From Hexactinellida sp. DTS-2022 (taxonomy: Eukaryota; Porifera; Hexactinellida): DNA of 64,000 bases. Position 1 is the first letter of the stretch, and each line of letters opens with the position of its first letter. The position numbers and the translations under genes are program-made. The notes under the pieces are model-generated. The model worked only from the letters and a program-made list of their open reading frames with translations. It did not search any database and was not told the DNA's origin. This document shows, one piece after another, positions 11,528 to 20,237 of this stretch. Where the stretch lies: positions 2,470,501-2,534,500 of the forward strand of contig JAPNXP010000001.1 in the NCBI GenBank assembly GCA_028753945.1, read 5' to 3'.

Positions 11528-11660
11528 GCTATGGAACTAGAGCATATCACACTTTGGAAGTCCGTTTGTAAATGTAATGAATCGCGGTGGGACATTCTAC
11601 GAAAACTTTATATAGCACTGTTTCCAACTGTTTGTTTCTAATAAAGTTAAGAATTATAAT
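11528..11660 (+). pseudogene. P-like (type-2) transposase relic, 3' part of split copy
   Basis: It continues the relic at 7380-7771: after GCTA the frame reads ATG-GAA-CTA-GAG-CAT..., giving ITLWKSVCKCNESRWDILRKL. This matches the C-terminal W..NCPSC...GWSLLRKIL block of the 58.8 kb copy. After a frameshift, VSNKVKNYNA matches the terminal NKVRNVNS/NKVKNVNA block of the other copies. It ends near 11660. Confidence 0.75.
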
Positions 11661-11829
11661 GCACTAGTATTGAAGCGTGATAATAGTAAGCTTAAAAAAC
11701 AAGAATTAACTTTTCTTTATTTCTTTTAGTTTTATTCAGTGAATCTTGTGCTGTTCCTATAGAATATAGGACTCGTCGTTTTAATATGGAAATAATATGT
11801 TGTCAGGGTGATTAGGCTAGCTAAAATTA

Positions 11830-11886
11830 ATGGAAATATTGAACAAATTACCATTTAATAAATGGTAATTTGTTCAATATTTCCAT
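11830..11886. repeat. Near-perfect hairpin, 27-bp arms
   Basis: ATGGAAATATTGAACAAATT... pairs with its exact reverse complement after a 3-nt loop (AAT). There is no sequence between the arms to act as an element core. It could be a cruciform-forming palindrome or the fused ends of a deleted element. Confidence 0.8.
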
Positions 11887-12100
11887 AAATGGCATTTATT
11901 AAAGAAAATGTATGTTTGAAGTGCTTAACCAATCCCGGTCCTTGGTCCAAAGTTATTAGAACCACCATTGCCTTAGTATATAGAATTATATGAGTAGGGA
12001 TTGGACTCATCGAATAATCATGCGTAATTCTTTCTTTATTTTTGATAAGATATTTATTTCAAAATGATCAATACATATTACAGAAGATTTGCTGGGCTCA

Positions 12101-12267
12101 CAGGGTTGCATACAGGTTTTTAGGTCAGGGGGGGCAAATGGGGTTGGTTAAAGAAATAAGGGGGGCGAAGCCCATCCAACTAAGGGGGTCCGGGGCAGCC
12201 CAGGGGGGGCAAAAGGAAACCCAGGGGGGCGAAAGCCCCCCCCCACCCCCCCCTAAATGCAGCCCTG
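12101..12267. mobile_element. G-rich hAT-like MITE
   Basis: Ends CAGGGTTGCAT and ATGCAGCCCTG. GCTCA is repeated directly on both sides (12096-12100 and 12268-12272); an 8-bp reading GGCTCACA/GGCTCATA is also possible. The interior is runs of G on one side and C on the other, with GGGGGGCAAA motifs. Non-coding. Confidence 0.65.
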
Positions 12268-12439
12268 GCTCATAATAATTCCTAATTAAAAATTCTAGAC
12301 ATTTTTTGAGAGTAATAGATCCTGTCGAAATTTGAAAACTAGTTTCGTCTGAACTCGTAATTAGTGCTACATCCAGGAACTGAACATTTGTTGGGCATAT
12401 TTGGATAAAAAATCTTTTGAAGGATACTACTGTATTTCT

Positions 12440-12565
12440 CGGTCAATTATCCGATTCGGGCAACCAATTATCCGATTCGGGCAACCAATTATCCGATTGG
12501 GTCAACCAATTATCCGATTCGGGCAACCAATTATCCGATTGGGTCAACCAATTATCCGATCGGAA
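12440..12565. repeat. Tandem subterminal repeat, left end
   Basis: Head-to-tail copies of a ~20-21-bp unit CAATTATCCGATT(C/G)GG(G/T)CAAC with two variants alternating (CGGGCAAC and GGGTCAAC). They probably form an array of transposase binding sites. The inverse array is at 13898-14020. Confidence 0.85.
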
Positions 12566-12675
12566 TTACTTTTGATTTTCATTGGTTTATCTATTTAGGA
12601 TCCTGGGTTGATATGTATAAAACAAAGTAATACGAAATAAATATATTCCTAAATATTCAATATTCATCATAAATT

Positions 12676-13791
12676 ATGGCTTCGAGTTCATACGATGCAG
12701 GACAACACTCTGCCACATCATCTACAGTTGCTATTTCACGAGGTGGGAGAGCAATTTCAAATGAATTACGGCAAAGACTTATCGGTGCCCACGAGTCGGG
12801 AGTAACCTATAAACAGATGACCAGATTTTTTGGCGTTAAGAAGGATACCGCTTACAGAATTTGTAGCACCAGACAATATTCTACCAAACTTCGCGGTGGT
12901 CCAAGAGGAAAAAAGTTGGACGAGGATTCGAAAAGTCTTCTCTTAATTTCCATTGAAGCCCGTCCCGATATCACTCTTGGCGAGATGAGAAATAAACTAA
13001 TTCTCGAACGAGGGATAACTGTTTCGATATCTACGATCGCTCGGTGTCTTGAAGGATGCTTAATTACAGTAAAAAAACTTGAATTACTTCCGAGTGTACG
13101 TAATTCACCCGCAAACATGGATTGTAGAAGAACTCATGCTCTATGGTTGCAAGAACAGCATGAAATAGGAGCAAGATTCTGTTACGTTGACGAGTGTGGA
13201 TTTGGCTTATATACCGCTCGGAATCGTGGTCGATCAATTCAAGGATTGCCAGCTCGAAGGGTTGCTGACAATCAACGAACTCCCCATGTCACTCTGATAT
13301 GTGCTATCTGTCCAGGTGTTGGACTCGTCCATTCAAAGATCCTATTCGGAGGTGCTAAACAAACACATTTTGATCAATTTATAAGTGAATTATTCCATCT
13401 CTCGTTTGGTTTGGCATTGGAACCAAGTAGCTCAGTTGACACGGCATTTATCGTACTTGACAACGCTCCTTGTCACCGTGGGATTGAAAATAGACTTGAA
13501 GCTTCTATCCCTTCACACATCGAATTGAAACGCCTCCCTCCATACAGTTGCGAGTTGAATCCGATTGAGTTGTGCTTCCAAAGTCTAAAATCCTATATAA
13601 AACGAACTCTCAGCGCTCAAGGACCAATTATACCAATTGAGGGCCAAACTATGGTAAGTGCAAGGAGAGATAAACTATTGCAATTATGCCCAAATGCTTT
13701 GGCTCAAATTACTCCAGCAACTTGCCTGAATTCGTTCTACCATGTATTGACAGCAACAGTTCCGAGAGCAATACGCCTTGAAAATCTCTAG
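12676..13791 (+). CDS. Tc1/mariner (IS630-like) transposase, DD35E spacing
   Basis: 371 aa, start ATG at 12676. The N-terminal third holds a helix-turn-helix region (SNELRQRLIGAHESG...YKQMTRFFGV) for end recognition. The catalytic triad of the RNase H fold is visible: Asp172 in YVDECGFGL, Asp262 in VLDNAPCHRG and Glu298 in ELNPIE, with 35 residues between the last two. The RGRSIQG motif follows the first Asp, as in Tc1/IS630 proteins. Length is normal for the family. The frame is intact and sits centrally between matching ends with a TA duplication, so the element may be active or recently active. Confidence 0.92.
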   Translation: MASSSYDAGQHSATSSTVAISRGGRAISNELRQRLIGAHESGVTYKQMTRFFGVKKDTAYRICSTRQYSTKLRGGPRGKKLDEDSKSLLLISIEARPDITLGEMRNKLILERGITVSISTIARCLEGCLITVKKLELLPSVRNSPANMDCRRTHALWLQEQHEIGARFCYVDECGFGLYTARNRGRSIQGLPARRVADNQRTPHVTLICAICPGVGLVHSKILFGGAKQTHFDQFISELFHLSFGLALEPSSSVDTAFIVLDNAPCHRGIENRLEASIPSHIELKRLPPYSCELNPIELCFQSLKSYIKRTLSAQGPIIPIEGQTMVSARRDKLLQLCPNALAQITPATCLNSFYHVLTATVPRAIRLENL

Positions 13792-13897
13792 TAGCTACAT
13801 TATCCAATATATATATCCAATAAATCACTTTATCCTATATTAATTAACTGCATTCATTATCACTATTATATCAAATATATCACTATAATTGTTGATT

Positions 13898-14020
13898 GCT
13901 TGAATCGGATAATTGGTTGCTCGAATCGGATAATTGGTTGCCCGAATCGGATAATTGGTTGACCCAATCGGATAATTGGTTGCCCGAATCGGATAATTGG
14001 TTGCCCGAATCGGATAATTG
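13898..14020. repeat. Tandem subterminal repeat, right end
   Basis: Inverse array of the left one: copies of (C/G)AATCGGATAATTGGTTG(C/A)CC. Copy variants are not in exactly the same order as on the left, so the two arrays have diverged or recombined. Confidence 0.85.
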
Positions 14021-14039
14021 ACCGAGAAATACAGTAGTA

Positions 14040-15224
14040 GAATAAAAGAGAATGTATTTTATGACTACAGAGGTGGTTTCCAAATTTTGTCAAGTGTTTA
14101 ATGGAATTTCAAATTGATTAGTAATTTATATTCCACAGAAGCTCGAATGTTATTTTTGTCTGCCACATTTAACCACATTATGCATCTTCAATAGATCTGA
14201 ATTTATTCGTATGATTATTACTTCACTTTCTTATTGTCTGTTGCCTGTTGTCTATTGTCTAATTTTCTGATTTTGAATTTATTTGTATGTTTAACTTCTA
14301 CTAATTTCATTCGCATAATAATAATATAATAATAAAACAATATAGTAAATAGTATATGCTGACCTCATCATTAAATGGAGCCTAAATAGCTTAACCACAA
14401 ATCTGAGATTCTCAAAAGTGGTTATATGGACTCGCAAAGGTTAATTATCCCAGATACAACCCAAATAATAATATTAGGAGGAATAGTTTATCCTAGAATG
14501 AATTTTACAAACTGGCCTTCTATTTCTTTGGCCTCTCAGTGACATACACGGCCGTTTATTAAGTAGGCCATGGTTGCACTAATTTTGACCATTTATTTGG
14601 ATTATACGTCCAAAATTGTCATAGATAACTAGTCCGGCATTAATTTACTGTAGTAAATATATGTGATTTGGTCAAAAAACTATTGTGTCGACTAGCCGCT
14701 ACACCTATAGGATCTTGTAATGCATAACGATGCAAAGATAGTACCTATTTAATATACGAAAAATAGTTTTGTTCTCCTTATCGTCGTCTACGACGAGTGT
14801 GAAGTTAGCAAAAGATTCAAACGAACACTTCAAACGTCAATTTGACCCACTTATACATGCTCGATTGACTTGATCTTGGAAAAGTTTGTTAGATAATTGT
14901 CCATTTTTAATTTGAGCTACAAATTTATGTAACAGTTAATTATAGATCTCAAAATGTCATGAATAGATCAGTATTTCCCACTTCTGATCATTCAAAGTTT
15001 AATTGAGGTTTTTCTACTTATTCACTTACAATTGTAAATCTAAGACCTTCAGAATCTATTGATGCCATTCGATACAATTTGAAATAGTAAGTTAATTCAT
15101 ATTAGACAACATTTAGTAAGAATAATAACTAATAATGATAATAGAGACTAATAATATGCACAGAACTGTATAAACTATACAATTCCCCACTAAGTATTTA
15201 TATATAATTTAGATGTAGAGTAAG
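14040..15224. other. Non-coding stretch with an interspersed repeat
   Basis: No gene seen. Bases ~14780-14880 (TCGTCGTCTACGACGAGTG, GAAGTTAGCAAAAG, CTCGATTGACTTGATC) recur inverted at ~22210-22325, so this is part of a dispersed repeat. The rest is AT-rich and unassigned. Confidence 0.5.
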
Positions 15225-15690
15225 TATTAACAGCTTTTTACTACTCCTAGAAAGGATTCATAATGATTTCCTGTGTAATGAATGTATAATATACTCCCTA
15301 AATAAATAGATGGTGGTGATTGTATCACTTCACCTATACTTTTCCCTGATCCTGAGAATATTTCCCATTTGTTTCCAACTGAATAGACCCAAATATCAGT
15401 TTGTAAAATTAAGGCCGCGAAAAACAATCCAGTATCAGTTGTCCATATTCTGTCTCTTCTCATTCTGATTTTATTTCCGGAATTTATGGTACTTCTGAAA
15501 CCACTGACTGTGACTGGATACTTGTTTTTAATATAATTATAGCAGACATCCCTATGTCCCTACCATATGGTCTATTATTATATTGCGTACTGTCGCTTGG
15601 TCTTCAACACTACTAATTATCCAATAAATAACGATGAAAATAGACAATTCCCATCTCCTGCAATTGTTTTATACCTGCAAGGACTACATT
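15225..15690 (-). pseudogene. OTU-type cysteine protease relic
   Basis: Reading the minus strand from ~15690 gives QECSPCRYKTI-AGDGNCLFSSLF, the OTU catalytic-Cys signature, then after a frame change SVEDQATVRNIIIDHMVGT. Further on comes an open block (15463-15227) FFAALILQTDIWVYSVGNKW...LYIHYTGNHYESF, whose NHYESF carries the expected catalytic His. Stops and at least two frame changes separate the blocks. A plausible acceptor (TATTAG at ~15690) precedes the first block, so introns are possible. OTU domains remove ubiquitin; here the piece could come from a host gene or from an element such as the integrase-OTU gene at 54 kb. Confidence 0.6.
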
Positions 15691-16376
15691 CTTGTAAACT
15701 AATATTTTTTGTTATCAATATTAGAAATATAGTATTCTATACAATTTATCATATTGAGCTTAAGATCTTACACATGTTGCTTTGGCATAATGGTGTAGGA
15801 TGAAATGGAGGTAATATGCTGTAGTGTAGTCAATTGAAATTTCAACTAAATCACAATCCAATATAATATTGTCATCTTGGATAGGTATTTTGAAAGAAGA
15901 AATATCACTTCGATGTTCCTTGTAAAGTATATTAGCTTTGGGTGAATTCAAACTAGGTGTTCTTTTAATAGATTAGACATTGATGAATTATTGCAAAGTT
16001 GCAAAGTATTTTCTAGTTGGTTTTACAAACCTTTTAGTCACGTTGCTACAATGTCGATTTGTAGGAAATTGTCCAAATGCTTTCTTAAGAATTCAGGGAA
16101 TGAAATGTTCACGATCGGACAGAATTGACGCAATTCAGTTCATCTTAAATTTACGCACGTTCAGTTCGTTCAAGTTCACTTCCTAACTTCAGCTCCACCA
16201 GCGTTCGTTCAGTTCGTTCACGGGCTAACCCGCGTTCGTTCAATTCGTTCAATCCGTTCAATTAAGTTCGTTCAGTTCTTTCAATTAATTCAGTTCGTTG
16301 AGTGTACAGTCAGTGGGTCGAATTATTCCGTTTATGATATACTGTTCGATCCTCTAAGCTGTTATTTAAGTTCAGG

Positions 16377-19300
16377 CATAGACTACTTAATACACAGACT
16401 GGCAACTCACCGAAATCGCAAATAAAAAGAGAGGCCAGTTTATAATTTTCACTCGAGGGTTGGACTCTTTATTGAAAGTTACAATTTCGATATAAATGGG
16501 GTAAAAAGTCATGGCGAATCCATTGGGAAGGTTTTTGAGATTCTCAGAGTTGCGGTTTGGGCGCCATTTATGATGATTTGGCATTATTTAACATAAAAAT
16601 AAAATGGCAAATATTTGTTATTATTTAAACTCATATTCTTACATATTCACCTTTAAGTTTTAGCAAATTGCTTAGATGTGTTTATAACTCGCTGAAGATA
16701 TTTTACTGAGAATATTTCACAATTTGGCAATTCTTCGAAAACGAGAATAATATATTGTAAAGCAACCATATGTCATATAAATATTAAATTTACCTTTACT
16801 GTTTACAAAATTCATCGTTTATTTTGAATGATTTTCTTTATTTTGTTTAATTATTATGTTACAGATGCACTTTGTGCCCGCACTGGCCCCGCATCTCCCC
16901 CATGCGGGAGCTTAATATCCATTATTATCCGAAATGTATTTTAATAACCTCTTATTTTCTGTTACCTTTAGTTAATTAATTAGCTGATGCCTTTTAAATG
17001 TTCTGTGGTAAATTGCCGTTTGGTTATATTGGCAGATCTGATCGAGCAATGTTTTCATTTCCTCAAAATGCTGATCTACGACAACGGTGGATCGCATTTC
17101 TTAACCGTGATGGTTTCGAAATTACTTCTTCATCGCGAATTTGTATGGAACACTTTGACTCGAAGTATATATCGTACCATCAGCACAAAACGAGGCTCAA
17201 CATGTCATTGAACCCAATCCCAACAATACATCCGACTACAATTCGTCAGAGCCAAGCCATTATTCCAAAATCTGTTAGAAAACCGCCCGCTAAACGCGTT
17301 CTGCAACCTGATCAGCTTCATCTCTTCAAAAAACGATTCGCGGTCACTAACTTTGACGACGTTGTTAAATACATAAAATCTGCTAGTGAATACCGAAAAT
17401 TCACGCATTGTATTTCTGAAGCTAGTATTACTACCTATCGTGTGGAAATTTCTTCAGGCATTGCTCAGGTGAAAGAGTGTATTCACATTACAAGTGACTT
17501 ACATGTTAAGTTAAGCTTTGAAAGTTCTCCTATACCTCTACCAGAATATATAATGAACTCAGCTAACTGCAAAATTACTTCCTTGGATATGCTCACCAAT
17601 TTGCCGAATTATTGCAAGAATCCATCTCATAATTTTGACATAGATCCTGTTAAAGAACTCTTAAATCTTTGTAATTATTCTCCTAAGGGCTGTACATATT
17701 TTTCGCATGTTCTTCGATTCGCTCTTCAATTACGCTACACATCTCATGCTGCATATATATTTCTACATCGCCACATGCCTCTACCTAGTGTTCGATTATT
17801 ACGCAAACTCAAGTCAAACTCTATTGACAGTCTTAAAGCACTTTGTAAACTTCGAGACGAAGGATGTATTGGTAATGACGTGGTTCTTCTCTTAGATGAA
17901 ATGCATCTTCAGCAGCAAGTGCAATTTGATGGCCAAGATATCATCGGTTGTAATGAAAATCTTGAAATGTTCAAGAGCATTCTATGCTTTATGGTTATTT
18001 CTCTCAAAAAGACCGTACCGTATGTCATTAAAGCTGTTCCAATTGTGAAATTGTCCTCAGATATTATCTTTGATTGGATACTCAACTGTCTCAAGGTTTT
18101 AAGTGATGCCAATTTCCAGCCTCGTTGCGTGATATCGGACAATCACCAGTGTAATATTTCTGCTTTCAATAAGCTCACAAAAAAATTTCCTATTGAGAAC
18201 AAAAACTATTGCATGAGAAATCCTTTTACAGAACGAATAGTTTTTTTGTTTTTTGATACCGTTCACCTCATAAAGAACGTTAGTAATAATTTACTCAACA
18301 ATCGTTTCTTTACCATCCCTAGAGTTGAGTTACCTCTCCTGGATTCATTGATATGTGTTCCAGACGGTCACGTACGTTGGTCTAGCCTCCACAAGGTGCA
18401 TGATTATGATCTCTCATTGGGCTGTCACCTTCGTAAAGCTCCTGCACTTAACTACTCAGTACTCCATCCTGGAAATAATAAGCAGTCAGTTTCTCTTGCA
18501 TTAGCTATTTTTGATTCTAAAACAACAACTGCAATGCGCCAATATCTAATGGGAGACGATTCTGTAACACCAGCATTTCTAGAACTTATGAATGCATGGT
18601 GGCTTATTGTCAATGCGAAGGAGCGGTATCACCCTAACCCGATCGGTAATGCGATCGATTCGAATACTTGTGAGAATAAAATCGTGTTTCTGCGGGGAAT
18701 GAACGAATGGCTTACAACTTGGAAGCAGTCAGAAGCACTCGGTTTTTCCAAACAAACCTTTAATGCTATGATCACAACTAACAATGCTATTATCGAACTG
18801 TCGTCTGCATTGATCCGAGATGGTTATGAGTTTGTGTTAACAGGTCGATTCCAAACAGATCCTCTGGAAAGACGTTTCTCACATTACAGACAAATGAGTG
18901 GAGGTCGTTTCCTTGTTAGTTTGACAGAGGTTCTCCGTTCAGAATCGATTATTTCTTACCAGGCGCTGCTTAAACGCGAAATTGATTTTATTGAATTACA
19001 GCTCAATACTAAAGACGACATCAATCAACAAATTGAGGAGTTTATTTTTGGTGTTCACTCTAACCCTCTTGAGCAGCTTGTTTTATCAAATGATACAAAA
19101 GATGTAGTTGTGTATGTTTCAGGATACATTACCCGTTCTCTCCTTAAATACTCTGAATGCCAAGATTGTTCCGAGCTTCTTCATAAAGATCCAATTGAAA
19201 CTTGTTTTATTAGCGCATTAAATAGGGACGGCCTTCAGTTACCATCTTCAATCCTTTATAGTTACGTAGAAAGCGCGTTTTGCTGTGTTGAATATTTAGA

Positions 19301-19960
19301 AACAAGGATGCTTGCAACCAAGATACCATTGAAACTTCTTATATGCAGTCTACTTAAAGAGCTATCAAACCAATGGGACACAACCTTTTCTTGTGAATTA
19401 CATTATCCTGAATGCCGAAATCGAATAAATTCCATCATTGCTAACTTATACCTTACAGGAATATCAAGAGAGATTAGTGAAACTAGACGCAAAGACCAAG
19501 TGGAATCGTTCAAGGCAAATAATCGTAAAAGTGCTTTGTAATTTTTATAAATTAATCTTCAATGTTTATAACTTTTACTATTATAAACTATTATCTCTGA
19601 ACGAGTACAATTCTATTTGTGACATTATAATTCAATAATTAATGCACTAGCTGATCATCTCTTATTTAGAGACTTCGGCGGTTGCCAGTTGTGTATTAAG
19701 TAAGTAGACTATAACATTTTGTACTATCTGCATATAGTACATATTAAATATGATGCCAAGTCATCATAAATGGCGCCTAAACCGCAACTCTGAGAATCTC
19801 AAAAACCATCCCAATGGATTCGCCATGACTTTTTATCCCACTTATATCGAAATTGTAACTTTCAATAAAGAGTCCAACCCTCGAGTGAAAATTATAAACT
19901 GGCCTCCCTTTTTATTTGCGATTTCGGTGAGTTGCCAGTCTGTGTATTAAGTAGTCTATG
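16377..19960 (+). mobile_element. P-like element, type 1 (copy 1)
   Basis: 3584 bp. The inverted ends start CATAGACTACTTAATAC and extend about 210 bp (16377-16592 and 19749-19960). A perfect 7-bp TSD GTTCAGG lies at 16370-16376 and 19961-19967. The same tips and a 7-bp TSD recur in the copy at 39138-50215. A degenerate second copy of the right tip (GTTGCCAGT-TGTGTATTAAG) lies just inside at ~19680-19716. Confidence 0.9.
16987..19541 (+). CDS. P-like THAP transposase, one frameshift in THAP
   Basis: Cut-and-paste transposase of the P-element/THAP9 superfamily. Translation from ATG 16987 reads MPFKCSVVNCR, the start of a THAP zinc finger (Cx4-5C). The rest of the THAP (RAMFSFPQNADLRQRW...RICMEHFDSKYI) lies in another frame, open from 16998 to 19541 (847 codons). 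Numbered on that frame, the DDE residues are Asp300 (LLLDEMHLQQQ), Asp381 (VISDNHQCNIS) and Glu624 (TDPLERRFSHYRQMSGGR). A VHLIKNVSNNLL block and a C-terminal CQDCSELL zinc-like pair are also present. No other stop is seen. Either a small indel has disabled the DNA-binding finger, or translation uses the inner ATG and yields a protein lacking the first cysteines. Confidence 0.88.
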
Positions 19961-20237
19961 GTTCAGGTTAAGAAGCTAAAATCTAAGCTAAGAGACATGA
20001 ATCCACTAGGGAAGTCCGGAATTAGCGCTTTTGCAGTCACCTATTATATTTAATGGATCTATATTAATAATTTATCTTTATTCAGTACAGTTCGTTCAAT
20101 CCGTTCAATTCGTTCAATTGCCGTTCGGAAACCGTTGGCGTTCGTTCAGTTCGTTCACAGTGAATCTACTAAAAGCCGAGCGTTCAGTTCGTTCAGTTTA
20201 AGTTCAATAAGTTCGTTCGTGAACCTTTCATTCCCTG

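Larger units (their letters stand above)
12427..14037 (+). mobile_element. Tc1/mariner-type element, apparently intact
   Basis: 1611 bp flanked by TA (12425-12426 and 14038-14039). Tips are CTACTGTATTTCTCGGTC and its inverse. Each inverted end then contains about five or six head-to-tail copies of a ~20-bp unit. The single gene at 12676-13791 has no stop or frameshift. Confidence 0.9.
16094..20237. mobile_element. GTTCGTTCA-repeat MITE, split by a P-like element
   Basis: Outer ends CAGGGAATGAAATGTTCAC and GTGAACCTTTCATTCCCTG. Flanking 8-mers TAAGAATT and CTAGAATT agree at six of eight positions (an aged hAT-like TSD). Both halves (16094-16376 and 19961-20237) are rich in GTTCGTTCA(G/A) iterations. 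The P-like element 16377-19960 sits in the middle. Non-coding. Confidence 0.75.

Noticed and set aside
12401..12598. 65-codon frame with IIRFGQP repeats
   Set aside because: Translation of the tandem 20-bp units in the mariner left end; the inverse occurs at the right end.
19750..19950. 66-codon frame on the plus strand
   Set aside because: It lies wholly inside the right inverted repeat of the type-1 P-like element; the mirror frame occurs in the left repeat. It is repeat, not gene.
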